This document shows, one piece after another, positions 45,440 to 57,530 of a stretch of DNA of 64,000 nt. Source of the DNA: Serinus canaria (Eukaryota > Chordata > Aves > Passeriformes > Fringillidae). Within the stretch, counting starts at the first letter, position 1. Every line of letters begins with the position of its first letter. The position numbers and the translations under genes were made by a program. Location of the stretch: positions 2,963,324 through 3,027,323 of the forward strand of contig NC_066321.1 of the NCBI RefSeq assembly GCF_022539315.1, in the 5' to 3' direction. The notes under the pieces were generated by a model. The model did not search any database and was not told the origin of the DNA. It was given only the letters and a program-made list of their open reading frames with translations.

Positions 45440-47610
45440 TTGTGGCTTGCTCTGCCACAAAAGGTGTGAAGGCAGGGACACCCCCAGGGAAATTCAAAAG
45501 TCACCTCAGTTAAGGGATAATGGGCAGATCACAGCATCAGCTTGTCCTCTAACCACAGGAAATCTCCATGCCTCAGCTGGAGACACCAAAATCAGCACCC
45601 TCGGGGACTGCTGTGTTTTCCTCATGCTTGGACTGGGGAGCCATCAATGAGAATTTCGCGATGAAAACGGGAATGTTTCTGTGTTTTGGTGAATATGGTT
45701 CTCCTGACAGCTGCTGTAGAGTTAAGAGGCTTGGGCCAAGTTTTTTTGGTCCACAAAGAGAATTCTTAGTGGTCATAAACCATTAAAAAAACGTGCGAGG
45801 CAGGGCCTGTCCTGCAAGGGAAAGCAGCTCACCCCATCCTGACCTCCTCTCCCCCAGAGCACTGGCCTTCTGCTCACTGGCCATCTCCTGCTTGCCAAGA
45901 GGCTCCCTCTGGACCCCTGATTTTTGGCATTCAGGGGATTTCAGGCACTCCACGTGAGGTCATCGAGCAGGCGGAGCCCAGGCGCCAGTGGGAGCCTGGA
46001 GATGTTTATCCCAGGCTTTCACTGCAGCACTTTGGGGAGCCCCATGTGCTCCCTGCAAAACTCAGAGCCCCAGATCCCTTGGCTAGCACTGGCTGGGTCC
46101 ACATTGCCCATTTGATGCCCAGCTTGGCGCTCGTTTGCGGGCAGGTTGGTTAAGGAGGCTGATTCCAGGGATTTGAGGGTGCCCAGGGCCTTGTTCCTCC
46201 CAAAGGCAGCAGGAGAGGATAAGTGCAGACAAGAGGAGAGGCAGTGCCATAAAGCCTGGCTGAAGCTGGATTATTTCCCTCTGAAATATTTAAGGGAGCT
46301 GGGGGAGGGAAGAGAGCAGGACGACAGCAGAGGCAACTGGAAGGAGGAGTGAGGATCCACAGCTGTGAGGAGGACTGGGAAGAGGAGGGGGAGGAGAGGC
46401 AGAGAGAGAGAAGGATGATGTGATTTAAAAAAAAAAAAGGAAAAGAAGTATTAATCACAGCTCCAGAACAGGAATCAGGGTGGGAATCAGCAGCTGGGAA
46501 AAGGGAAGAAAATGGAAAAGATTATTTTTCATTTGAAATACATTTGTTCAATCACAAGTCTGCCTGAGAGCGGGAGTTTGCAGCTGGGCACAGCAGAGGG
46601 GTCCGTGGTTAGAGGAGGAATATTTTGAGCAGAGTGAGCTCTGCAGTCAGCTGGGCTCCACACAGGGGTCAGAGCAGGTGGGGGACTCTGTGGCCAGCAC
46701 GAGGTGTCACTGCCAAGGGCTGTCAGCCCAAAGCACTCCTGTGCTCCCCTTCTCTGCAGCACAGCTACAGATGGACTTCATTCTGGTGTCAGGACGAGGA
46801 GCAAGAGGCACATCTGGAAGGAAAGTCAAGTCACTTTTAGATTTCTACAAACTTTTCAGCTCAAAGCTTTCTCTTTTTTCCGTCCTCTTACATTAAAGGA
46901 GGGAGGGTGGAGATAAAAGTAGCAAGTTTGTTCACTGTGCTAGGGTTGGTTTGTGATTTCTTTTTTTGTTCCCTCTTTTATAGCTTTACCACTGAATCCA
47001 GCTTAACAAAAGCATTTCTCTATGTAGACTGAACATTCAAAGACTTTACTCCTTTAAGTCCAAATGTGAGCTGCTACTTTGTTTGAATGCCAGGAATCAT
47101 ATGATTTAAAAAAAAAGAAAATCCAGGTAACAGAGGCATGATGTAAATTCTCATGAAGTCATGAGGAGCAATGACTCTTTGGTAAAATTTCTCTTTTTTA
47201 TATATGTCCAGCATGTTATATATGGGACTTACCATGTGTGTCAGCAGGAGTAGGAGAAAGCAGCCACTGGTTCTGCTCCCCAGTGAAGCTGAGAGCACAA
47301 AATATGTCACAACAATATTGTTACTTCCTTTACATTTATATTTTCTAACACCCAAGCACTGATTTGCTCCTTATTTAAGCAACATTTTCTTGATAAATTA
47401 AAAAAGCAGCAATAGCCATTACTGCAGGCTATATACAGCCTCTAATATCACTTAAGCATATTACAGAATATAATATCTGGTACTTAACGACTAACTTGCA
47501 TATGAAAGCTCACATAATGTCTCATAAAACCCTTAAAATGGCTTCAGTTTAAGAGTGTCTTTAAAAAAAAAAAACACCTTCAGGGAATATTGTAAATGAA
47601 GTAGCACTCC
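45440..47610. other. GC-richer then AT-rich non-coding DNA
   Basis: 45820-46420 is GC-richer and includes a purine tract (46376-46419, 'gggaagaggagggggaggag' and following GA run) and an A-run at 46428-46438. Frames of 60-130 codons overlap on both strands without domains. 46940-47600 is AT-rich, with A-runs near 47562-47576 and 47620-47629. I see no gene. Confidence 0.5.
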
Positions 47611-47629
47611 AGCCTTAGAAAAAAAAAAT

Positions 47630-47780
47630 CACACACTTGCAGAAATTTTTAATATAAATTGAACACATTAAAAATTAATTTTGCATGACCATTTCGCATT
47701 GCAGTGCCAATGCATAGTTAAGATAAGGCCTTAACTCTTCTTTGTTTAAAGTAACATGGAAGCATCCCTGTCTCCCTCCC
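47630..47780. promoter_or_regulatory. Candidate conserved AT-rich block
   Basis: 'ttaaaaattaattttgcatg' and 'accatttcgcattgcag' lie near 47669-47704, then 'ccaatgcatagttaag'. Unique, with a preserved CpG and TAATT/ATGCAT-type cores. Motif evidence only. Confidence 0.22.
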
Positions 47781-47967
47781 CACAATCTGTACATAATTAC
47801 AATTTTCATTAATCAGAAATTGGAGCCCCGTCCTCTGACAATGACAATGGAGATCCATGAGATCCCACCTGTGCCACTAGGGAAACTTGCTGTAAACTTT
47901 TAGGAAACTCATTCAGGGAAGGTGTGACCTCACAACCAGAGGAGGCCACACAGAGCATTTCTCACAT

Positions 47968-48460
47968 GTGCCAGTCAGGGAGAGGGACTGGCTTTGCTGG
48001 GAAAATGGGTTTGCTGGGTTTGCTGGGAAAATGAATGTTCCCTTCCGAGACACTTTTCTGGTGGAACTCTGGCAGCTCCTCTGGCAATGTCAGCTGTCAG
48101 CCTGGGAGGCTCAGCTGACACAAATGCTGGCAGCAGAGACTCCAAAGCAGGCAGCAGTTTGTGTTAGGGCTGCTCTTGCCTGGGATGTGCATATAGAAAA
48201 GACCTTGAGTGATTTTCCTCTTCTTTTCCAGGTTTTGGGTTGGACTCGTGGCCAGTGTTTCACAGAGAGGAATCCCCTCAGCAGACATGGGCTGATGCCT
48301 TTTGCCCCTCTGGAGCAGCTCCAATGGACACCAGAGTCCAGATCTCTCTGATGTTGCCACACCACAACAGACCACAAGATTTTTCCATATTCTGACTTGT
48401 TTAGAAGATGACCAAGATACTTTTTTCTTTTATTATCCCAAATGTATGATAAAAATCATA
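47968..48460. other. Non-coding DNA with a small internal duplication
   Basis: 'tttgctgggaaaatg' occurs twice with an extra 'tttgctggg' between, at about 47993-48033. Frame 47968-48351 (+, 127 codons) spans it. It has no domain, and opposing frames overlap it. Confidence 0.5.
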
Positions 48461-48465
48461 AAACC

Positions 48466-48575
48466 TGAGAATTGTTTGGTATGGGATGGACCTTAAGGAC
48501 CATCTTTGTTCCAGCACCTTCTGCTAGATCAGGTTACTCCAAGCCCCATCCAGCCTGGCCTCAAACACTTCTATT
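48466..48575 (-). mobile_element. CR1 LINE 3'-end fragment, antisense, internally deleted
   Basis: 'gaattgtttggtatgggatg', 'gaccttaaggaccatctttg', 'ttccagcaccttctgctaga', 'tcaggttactccaagcccca' and 'tccagcctggcctcaaac' match the antisense CR1 tail. The 'ccctgccatgggcagggac' module expected between 'ttccagc' and 'accttct' is missing, a deletion of about 20 bp. Confidence 0.92.
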
Positions 48576-48579
48576 TGAT

Positions 48580-51470
48580 ATTCACTTGATATTTTATCTC
48601 TTCATTGTTTTATTTACCTGCAGGTAAATCATGTTTCTAATCCAATTCTGAAAACTTGTGGTTTTTTTGCTATAAACTCTTTCACAGTGTGTCTGCCTGC
48701 TATAACAATGCATTTTTGTGCTATTAACACTTTAATAAATACATCCTCCTGTCAAATATTCAGGAACCTTATGGTCACTTGCATTAAAGATGCAACAAGA
48801 GCAAAACAATTTGCCACACGTCACTCGTCAGAGGTGGATTTTGATCACTGGAATCCTGGTTCTACACTTCTTTGCAAATTAAAATAAATGGTTCCACCCA
48901 AACTAAAAAATGCCATCTTCAGTCCAAAGTGTCTCAGAATTCACTGTGACTTCTAAAATATCTCAGTGTTCTAAGTGGCTCTAAAATATCAAAATGTTCC
49001 AAGTGGCTGAACAGGGAAAAAGTCACGAGGATCTTCACAGCAGGGAAGCACACAGAGCTGGTGAGAACAGAGATAGAAAGGACCTTCCTTAACAGGTTGA
49101 GCTAAATGTTACCACATCTCCCAGGGATTTTAATTGAGAAAAATATTGCAGACTTCCACCAATGTGCACAGAGGTAGCAAAGCTGTGCTGGGTCTCTTTC
49201 ACCTCTTACCTTGTAGATGGAGAGCAGGAGAAAATAGTTGAGTAAAGCAGTTGCAATGTCATTGAGAAGTTTTCCTGTCATGCTTGATTCTCCTGAGTAT
49301 CTTTCCATGCTTTGGGTTTGGTGCTGCTTTTTTTTCCTTTGGGAAGCAGACAGAAATTCCCAATCAGATTCCAAACAGACAGAAGCTTTCAAACAAATTC
49401 TGGAACTCATGGACCTGTGCAGGAGGTTTACCTTCAGAAGAACACACACAAGAAAATGAGCATTTCCTCCCACCTCTCCCTGTCACATTTTAATCTCTTT
49501 GTGTGGTTTCTGCCTGTGGCTTTCTGAGGCTGCAGCAGCACCTCCACTTTCAGACCATAAAAGAGAAGCTGCAAGGTAGCCTGGTGAGGCTGGTAAGCCA
49601 TCCTCACCACACGTGTGACAGCCTGTTTAAAATAATACCTATTTTCACAGTGAACCCTCACCTTTCAGTCCAGAGAGCTGCTTAAAGAGAAAACCAATTT
49701 TTTTTGGAGCTTCAAGTAGCGCAGAGTGGGGACTTCTGGCTGCATGTTTCACCTGAGATGTGGGGACAGACAGAGCTCCATGGTCTATAAAGGGATTTGG
49801 AGTTCTTGACCACTTGGAGGACTGTGGTGAAGGACTTTCAAACAGGTTTTGAGGAGATGACCCCAAAGTGAGGGAGGAAACAGAGCAGGGATGGCAGAAG
49901 TGAAGAGGGGAGGAGAAGAAGCCTCTCACCCCTCTGCCCAGCACAGAGAGCCTGGGGCTCACCTCCCTCACCCACACACTGACCTGAGGGCTGTGCACCA
50001 GGAAGAAGTGGGAGTCACTGCACTCTCCCAGGGTGATGAGCAGATTGAATTATTTTTTCTCTTCAGGGAAAAAAAAAAAACCCAACCAAAAACCAGGTCA
50101 AATATAGAAAACATTCCTCCAAAATATGTATTGTTCCTGTTTTCACGTGTGAAATTTGACACAAAGGCATTGTCTCTGCATGCAGTTTTCAGCTCCTGTC
50201 ACGATCTCTGCATCACTCCTCAAATTTCCTGCTTGGAAACTGGATTTTTTAGAATTTTTCTCATCTGCCCAAAGGCTTTACTCTGTCCAATAAATCTACT
50301 GCTGATCTCTTCAACATGGTAAACACACTCATCTTCTCACAGGGCTGGTGGGTCTGTGTCTGCTGAAGCACAGAGGAGGTGGTGCATGTTAGAAACTTCA
50401 GCCTGGAAAATGTTGTGCTGTTCTTTAGGGGATAGATTCTTCCTTCCTCTCTCCCACAAAGCTGTGAGAGAATAAAAAGAAATTACCTTTCATTGCAAGT
50501 GGATTTGTGGGATGTAATGGCACAATTTAGGAAGGAATATTGCAGACAGTGAGACCACTTGGATTAGAAATCTTGAATCAGTTTGTGGGGCTATATATTT
50601 CCATAGTGCTGTGTTTTGTTGTGTGGGGAATTTAATAAGAGATGTAAATCTGCAAACTGCGATGGTATCACCATAAAACATAAAAGATTCATGTATTATA
50701 AATAGGTATGACAAATAAATTATTGATGTGAATGTATATCTGTGTGTGTGTGTACATGAGCTCACGTTCACTTTCCTTTTTGAAATAATTAGTGGCAAAG
50801 TCTTTTATTGAGCACTGCCCTATGACCTGTGCAAGAGCTTTAATGACATTCCACACAAAGAGCTGAAGGTGGAGCCTGCTCTGTGCTGAACTGGAGCATC
50901 TCAGACTCATTAACATGGGGATCATCACAAGGCATGTACAGAACAAAAAAAATCCCAGCCCAAGGAAGCTGAGGATCATCCTGGAAGTGTCCAGGTACCC
51001 CCAGGAGCTCCGAGCCAGCCGTGTGCAATGACATGAAGCATTGCACAGGCTCCCTACATCACTGCTGCAGGTAAATCTGAATTCCATCAGTCTGCTGCTC
51101 CTGCTGTAGCAGGTTTTGGCAGCCTCGGTGACAACCTGACTGTGATGACTCCTTTTCCCAGCTCTGACTGACAACATCCCTCCAGGAGCATGTGTATTAC
51201 TCATCCCATGAAGTCACATGAACTCTACAGGAGCATTGCAGCTCTAGATCTCTCCTCAGGAACCTGTGCCATCTATAGATAGCTGGCTACACAACGGCCT
51301 ATTTTTAAGCTGGGGTGGGACACTTCTAAATTAAGGCATGAGTAAAACGAAATTGTAGGAGAGCTCCAGAACATTAGAGAGAGAAGAAAAAAAAAAAAAA
51401 TCCCTGTGTGACTTCAGTTATGTTATTAACTTTTCCACTTTTGCTGCAGAAGTTGTTTCTGTCAATATTT
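48580..51470. other. Non-coding DNA
   Basis: AT-rich with GC-richer parts at 49860-50040 and 50840-51200. An A-run lies at 50069-50080, a (GT)n at about 50739-50754, and an A-run at 51388-51400. Inverted arms TGTGCAATG / CATTGCACA lie at 51022-51030 and 51039-51047 with an 8-nt loop. Frames of 102-171 codons lack domains. I see no mobile element with confidence. Confidence 0.5.
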
Positions 51471-51474
51471 TACT

Positions 51475-51640
51475 TTAACGGTGCTGAACGGGAGGAAGGA
51501 GCAGGGTCCAAGCAGATGGCTGTCAGCAAACTGATGACGGCAGTTGAGAATTAGTGTCCAAATACAGTATTTAAAACTTGCTACAGTACATAGTTTCCTG
51601 CATATGCATGCCAAAATAAATCTGGTTTGGAGAACCTTTC
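51475..51640. promoter_or_regulatory. Candidate conserved non-coding block
   Basis: Unique sequence with 'ttaacggtgctgaacggg', 'gatgacggcagttgag' and 'tgcatatgcatgcc' (octamer-like, 51599-51612). CpGs are retained and no repeat is present. Motif evidence only. Confidence 0.25.
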
Positions 51641-52144
51641 AGGATCTTAATTTTATTTTTATTTGGAGCTTATTCTATTAAGAATGAGCAAACAGGCAGC
51701 GTACCTTAGCTTAGCAGGAGGGTTGGATCCATGGAGCAGCGAGTACGGAGCTGGGTGAGCCACAGGGACCTTTCCAACATTTATTCACTCCAACTCTTGA
51801 CTTTCTGAACATCCCTGAGTACCAGAACGAATGATAACATTAATAACATAAATAGTATTAATTTGTAGCCATTTTTGCCTACTTCATGCACAAACATTAT
51901 TAAAATCCTTCCCCCTCCAGATAATCTTCCTGAAGGGATGGGTGCCATCACATGGGGAATATCTGATGTCAGTTTCAAATCACTCGAGGCACCTGAACCA
52001 GATGCATTTTTAGCAGGGCAGGACAGCAGCAGGTAGTGGCTGTTCCATTCTGCACCCATTTTTGGTGTAAAAGTGTGACTAATCTGTTGGTTTGGATACC
52101 TGGCTGCAGCGGGGTCAGAGCAGGGCCAGGCTGTCTCTGCTGCC

Positions 52145-52345
52145 CTGAATTAGAGGCTTACATTCATTATCTCCCAATACCTCATTAAAACCACTTTAAT
52201 GTGGTGAGCATTTGATGGTAGACAAAAGCTTTAATCTTGTGAATATCAAACACACCTGTGTTACATTTCCTCTTGCGAGCAGTTAGCAGAAACAGGTTAA
52301 CAAGCTATTTTAACTCCTTAATCTGCTGAATTTGTGTGGAAACCA
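52145..52345. promoter_or_regulatory. Candidate conserved non-coding block
   Basis: Unique sequence with 'aaaaccactttaatgtggtg', in which ACCAC and GTGGT form paired, inverted RUNX-type cores (about 52190-52205). It also has 'caaacacacctgtg' (E-box/T-box-like) and 'cttgcgagcagttagc'. Status inferred from texture. Confidence 0.25.
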
Positions 52346-52349
52346 GACT

Positions 52350-53530
52350 TTCACCAGTCACCTGAGTTTGAACTCGAAAAAAAAAAAAAATCCTACATCC
52401 ACCCCTAATTTATCAAGCTCTTTTTTCAAACTCTGCCTGCTCTAGACACTTTTAATCATCTGTTTAATTTTGCACCTTTTTTTTTTTATCCTGATATATT
52501 ATATGCAGGTTATACTTAAGGCCCAGATTTGCCCTATTTTTCTTCCTCATCTGACCTAGATTCAAATTTACACACTGTGAAATAGCTAATAAATCCCCAT
52601 TAAGGTTGTAAAAGGTGAAGGTTCAACCAATGTGCAAGTCATCAAGTTCTAATGTAAAACTGAATGAGCCTTGATATTAGCAGCAGTCTCAAAAAGTGAG
52701 GCTGAAAGGCTCTACAGGTTTCCAGCTTTTTTTATGGCAGTCTGTGCTTAAAGCACCTCACCTCTGACAACACTGTTCAGCCTGTACAACAACAGTGACA
52801 ACAACTGGCCTTAAGGACGGTAGGAATAAAATATGTTGGCATTTCCAGGAAATAAATATAAGTAGTTTTCTTTTTGCATCAGAATTCTCCCACCAAGATA
52901 TGTTTCATACTCCACACATTCCGAATATTTTGTTGCAAGAAAACACCGTTCAATAGATATTTCCCAACAAATATTACAACCTCTAAATACAAAACTTCAT
53001 ATAAAAGCCCTCATAACATACATTTCTTTTGTCTGTCTCACCGTGTCAGTGCTGCCCTGCTGAAATGGCAGATTTTGCTTTGCTATTGAGGTCTTGGAAA
53101 AGTGGTTTGTCAGTCCAAATGGAGAGTGCTGCTTTTTTTTTTTTTTTTTTCCCACTAGCCATAGATAGTATTACAATGATTTACAGAGACACGCTGAAAG
53201 TAAATGATGTTGTAAATGCCTGTCCCTTGGGTCGAAAAAGAATCACAGGGAAAAAATGCAAAAAGTTTGAAATTCCCAACAGCAAAGGTTGACAGGAAAA
53301 TATGGTGTTGTTTTTCTATGAGTAAAAGTAACTTTTATGTTGTGTTTTCCCATGAGAAATTATAAACTTTCAAAGGAATTTTAGTCTCTTGTATGCACAC
53401 ATAAGAGCAATTTATCTGGTACTGCCCCAGTGAAAACACTGTTAAGACTTTAAAGCTGTTAGAACTATGGCTGAACTTCATCTAGGCTGCTACTACTTAT
53501 TTGTTCTTGCTGCCTCTTCTTGTCAAAACA
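52350..53530. other. AT-rich non-coding DNA
   Basis: A-run at 52378-52390 and T-runs at 52479-52488 and 53132-53150. No gene, CR1 or other recognised repeat. Confidence 0.5.
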
Positions 53531-53539
53531 TTTACTCAG

Positions 53540-53730
53540 ACTTCGAAGAGTTGCAAGTTGGCAACGTGTTAATAATATTAGAATGCATTTGTGTCCGCCA
53601 TGTGGCCGCAATATTTAAGTAAATTCATCACTTATTTAATGAATAATGAATTCACGAGAGTAGCTATGGAGACATGGAACCATATGTAGTAAATTAAATG
53701 GGAACTTGTCAACGTACAGTAACAGTGAAT
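53540..53730. promoter_or_regulatory. Candidate conserved element with RFX-like and YY1-like motifs
   Basis: GTTGC / GCAAC inverted half-sites (53550-53554 and 53561-53565) resemble a widened RFX X-box. CCGCCATGTGG at 53595-53605 resembles a YY1 core. 'gaataatgaattcacgagag', CATATG (53690-53695) and 'tcaacgtacagtaacag' follow. Retained CpGs and lack of repeats support constraint, but no alignment was possible. Confidence 0.32.
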
Positions 53731-54294
53731 GTCACCAAAGTAGTTGGGTCTGTTTTATAGCAGTGGTGATGCACTCACACCCAGCCTGGGATGGATTCCT
53801 GACTAGGTACAGGACAGCCACATTTTTTCACACCTAAGTTGCAGCAGTGATTTCTAACAGGTGTGGTAATAAAGTGAGAATTTACATGAGTTCCTCGTTG
53901 GTGTGTGCAGGGAAGGTGGAAGAATCTCAAGTTTTTCAGGCTGTAAATTACTTAGCAGCATTTTGAAAAGAAAGGTAGAGAGCTGCAGTTTTACTTGTTG
54001 GTTTTTTTTTTTTCCAATGGGAAAATATCACCCAGGAATGGGGGGTGGGTGTTACTCTGCTCAGGTCTCATCTGCCCTAGAGCATAATGAAAACTCCAGA
54101 TATCAAGGATGATTTCCAAGCTAATTAACAGGGAAAATCAGACCTGAAGAGAAGTAAAGGATATACAAGAAGCTCATTAACACGCAATCAAGAAAAGAGA
54201 GTGGTGCAAAAGTTCAGAAAGCTGAGTCCATCTTTCTGTTTGACTTCAGAGCCACAAGCAGTCTTCTGGACATCATGTCAGTACTCACCAACTT
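53731..54294. other. Non-coding DNA
   Basis: T-run at 54001-54014. No gene or recognised element. Confidence 0.5.
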
Positions 54295-54297
54295 AAG

Positions 54298-54425
54298 AGT
54301 GGGACTGTTTTGTTCCACCCCCCTTCCAAGGGCTGGGACATTTTCTACTATCTCAGGTTGCTCCAAGCCCCATCCAACCTGGCCTTGGACACTTCCAGGG
54401 ATGGGGCTTCCATCCCTGATTTGGC
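54298..54425 (-). mobile_element. CR1 LINE 3'-end fragment, antisense
   Basis: 'ggctgggacattttctacta', 'tctcaggttgctccaagccc', 'catccaacctggccttggac' and 'acttccagggatggggcttc' match the antisense CR1 body. The left tail ('aagagtgggactgttttgtt' then 'ccacccccc') is a diverged form of the terminal module. Confidence 0.92.
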
Positions 54426-54429
54426 AATA

Positions 54430-56240
54430 TGCAGATAAACTGTGTTCAGAGGCTCCACTGACCAAACAGTGCAAGAAACCTAATGATTATTGGGACTGAT
54501 GAGCCACGTGTGGCTTTGGGTTAGCGAGGACCTGATCTTTGGTTATGCACATGACTAAAGATGTTCCACCTACATGAAAACTTCTCTGGTGTAATCCTGT
54601 CAGCTAAGAAATTCAGGCTCTTCCAGTGAAATCTTCAAAAATTGAGGGAACTTCACATTCTGTGCTTAAGTGGTGTGCTTAAATGGAAATATCCTGCTGT
54701 GGATGTAGCTGAAGGTCCTTTTTGTGTGCACATGGGAATAGTTTGCTGCAGTCCATAAAAACAGATAAGACACCATATACAACACAAACACTGGACAGGA
54801 GATAGCACAGGAAAGGAGATAATTGCTAGAAAACTCGGGCAGAACTCGTAAAGATTGCAGCCATCTTTGTTTGAAATATATTAGAAGACCACATCCAACT
54901 AAATCCTGGCTTAAAGTAATGTTTATGCTTAGGACATCCCCTGAGGTTTCAGAAATTTTTAAAGCTCTAAAACACTTAAAGACATGCAACCTTTTAGGTC
55001 AGAGACAGTTCTGGCCTTGTCACATTTCAGACATACAGCTCATCTTTCCAGGAAGTTCCTTCTTGAAGAACTCACTTTTAGGCTAACAACAGATGCCCTC
55101 CATGAACAGAGCAACTACTCACTGCCTCTCTACACTGAGTAACTCAGAGCCCACCTTCACAAAGACAGAAGTCACTCAGCTGCCCCATTTTGCACACCTG
55201 ACTGCTGGGATCTTCCCAAGGCTCATTCCAGGGTAATTTTGGGGGTCCATGTCACACCTCCAGAAGTTTCCCGTTGTTTTTTCAGCTGCTGAGTTGCGTT
55301 CTGTCCCGTCACGTCACGTCGTGTTGAGTGGCATCCTTGCCTTCAGAAGTGATGGGATAGAGCGTGACTTGATGTGCTGTGAGTGATGTGACACAGTCTG
55401 ACATATGTCATAAAATCATTGTCACCCATCAGAAAAAAGTGACAGATCAAATTCAAACAAAGCTCGCCATATACTTTTAGTGGCTACCCAATCAACTAAA
55501 AACAAACATTTCGAATTGTCAGCCAAAAGCGTGGGAGAGTGACTCATTTTTGGTCAGTCCTCACATGCCTAACTTGGCATTTTGCATTTCTTCCACTTTC
55601 CTTCACACTGTATTATCCAGTTGGTGGGGAGGAAACTTGTTCAGTTCATTTATATTATTCAGTCTGCATATTTGTCAGACCATTACTTCTAAATATGTTC
55701 TCCCAGTCCTTTTCACGAATTGTCCCCATTTACCTTCTCTTTCTTGATGCATTTGAGTTATTACCATGTTATGAAAGTAATAATGTACAGAAAAGGTTGA
55801 ATTTGTCATCCTGCAACGTTGTACAAGCCAAACTATCAAGAACAAGGAGATAATTTTCTGTAATTCTACATCTGAAGAACACACTATCTATTCAAAAATA
55901 TCATACTGCTTTATTTCCAGGCTGCATATCTGCTCATTAAACATTTCTAATAAGGAATGTAAGATAGAGGGAGAAAATAAAAAGCACTTTTGCCTTGTAA
56001 ATGAATTGCTGCATCTCTGACTAAACCAATATCGGAGCGGGAATAAGCCCAAACAGCTTTTCAAGGCTGGAGTTGGGACAATTGGCAATATGCAGTAAGT
56101 GGTACCAGAGCATTACCATTGCTCTAATATTCATGGAGTCAGGGAGTGAATTTCCAAATTTCCCCGTGTCCAAAGGGGGAAGGCAGGGATGTGAAGGATG
56201 ATGTGGGTGCGCTCCATCGCTGTGATCACATAAGGGAACC
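54430..56240. other. Non-coding DNA
   Basis: At 55307-55323 CGTCA occurs in tandem ('cgtcacgtcacgtcgtg', four CpGs in 17 bp), resembling clustered CRE half-sites. Otherwise AT-rich unique sequence. Frames of 104-107 codons have no domain. Confidence 0.5.
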
Positions 56241-56244
56241 CCGA

Positions 56245-56430
56245 AATGTCATAAAATCCCACTCGGATCTGTTGTCACTACTGCTGCCTGTATGGAAAAT
56301 TAACACATTTAATTAACTGCCTGACCAAGGCAGCTGTTACCTTATATAAAACCTTGAACATCGATGCCCAGCATATCCCATTAGGTGTTCCAGTGTGCCA
56401 GTGGCATAAGACTGATTATCCTTTTACACC
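56245..56430. other. Unique non-coding DNA, possible element
   Basis: 'cacatttaattaactgcctg' lies near 56304-56323 and 'aacatcgatgcc' near 56357-56368. Too few features to call a regulatory element. Confidence 0.2.
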
Positions 56431-56639
56431 AAATAGCACAGCAGGACTCCTCTTGCAGCACGCTCAAGTCAAGATCTTCCTTAAATTCTTCATGGGGCAT
56501 AATGATGCTCCAGCCCAAATTGCTTAATAATGTTGTCTTTCAGGACAGCCAAGAAGAGACACCATGCACAGCAAAACATGTCCTGGCCAAAGCACCTCCT
56601 CTCTCTGCCTTTGTTCCTGACATCTGAAAGTATTGCTGC

Positions 56640-56830
56640 TGCCTCGGCTGTGGGAGCGTTTGGCATGTGATTTCCATTGGAATACTACAAGCACTATTTT
56701 ATTTATATTCCGTTTCTATCATTTATGGCAGATGGTTACTTGCCTTAAATTTTTAAATAATATCTTGGCTGCAGAATTTCAAATTAAAAGTAAACTCCCC
56801 AAGTCAGAGGAAAGGGTAAGTTCAGTTATT
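56640..56830. promoter_or_regulatory. Candidate conserved non-coding block
   Basis: Unique sequence with an E-box CAGATG (56729-56734) in 'tatggcagatggttacttgc', 'tccattggaatac' (CCATTGG) and 'tttcaaattaaaag'. The flanks decay into simple AT repeats at 56925-56952. Motif evidence only. Confidence 0.25.
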
Positions 56831-56919
56831 TTTTAAAAAACTGGTTGGTGGATATTTTTTTTGGTAGTGCTCATCCTCTACATGCAAGTTTGCCTGCACT
56901 GAGCATTCAGATTTATATA

Positions 56920-56952
56920 TTTTATTTATTTATTATTATTTATTTATTTTTC
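56920..56952. repeat. (TTTA)n-like AT repeat
   Basis: 'ttttatttatttattattat' followed by 'ttatttattttt' is an impure TTTA/TTA simple repeat. Confidence 0.85.
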
Positions 56953-57402
56953 CCTGGAAATACTTTTCTCCTGTAAATTTGTTTGCATATAGACTTCAAT
57001 ATTTAAACACTTGAAAGGCAAACCTTTTCTTCAGAGCTGGAATATTTACAAGTTATTTCATTATAGAAGAGGATATTTTGCACACACCTGAACATTTTCT
57101 AAATGAAATTCAAGCTTTCAGTCAAGATTTGGAACAGAGCAACCTCTAGACATGGAGAATTTCCACTCTTGATATTTTTTCTCTAATTATCTTTCCAATC
57201 CCCTTTTAATGCTGCGATAGTCACAAATTAGAGAAAAAAAAATTAGAGACTTCAAACTGCACACAGAAAAGTACAGGACAAGCTGGCACAGACCCATTTG
57301 TTTCAGCAGAAAAATTCAGTTTTAATGTTTGGTCATTAAGCAATACCAAACTTGCACACAACATTTTCTACCATAGGTTTCAAATCACAGGGAGAGAAAT
57401 AG

Positions 57403-57530
57403 ACCCCAATCCTGCAAACACTTATGTGTGTGTAACTACACATATGGGAATAATCCCATTAAACTGATGGGATTACTCGTGTGTATAAAGTTAAGCATGT
57501 GTGTAAGTGCTTGCTGGAGCTGGGCCTGAG
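57403..57530. repeat. Ancient palindromic interspersed repeat (MITE-like)
   Basis: The left arm starts 'gaccccaatcctgcaaacac', then 'ttatgtgtgtgtaact' and 'gggaataatcccatt'. The right arm mirrors it: 'gatgggattactcgtgtgta', 'aagttaagcatgtgtgtaag', 'tgcttgctggagctgggcct'. Together they form an imperfect palindrome with arms of about 55 bp around 57466. The pattern 'cctgcaaacactta...agtcccattga.tgggacta...taagtgtttgcagg' is one I recall from old repeats shared by turtles, crocodilians and birds. The palindrome is directly visible; family naming is from memory. Confidence 0.75.

Noticed and set aside
47968..48351. 127-codon + frame with an acceptor-like 'ttcttttccag' near 48221
   Set aside because: The acceptor-like site lies inside the frame, no donor pairs with it, and the frame contains a local 'tttgctggg' duplication. 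Two opposing frames overlap it.
49646..49657. 'tcacagtgaacc', matching the first 12 nt of miR-128
   Set aside because: The match stops after the seed region and no hairpin precursor is evident.
50689..51204. 171-codon - strand frame
   Set aside because: Longest frame in the window by count, but it has no recognisable domain, ends in (GT)n-derived residues and has another frame on the same strand overlapping it.
54528..54539. 'tctttggttatg', resembling the start of miR-9
   Set aside because: Only about 11 nt agree and no stem-loop partner is visible.
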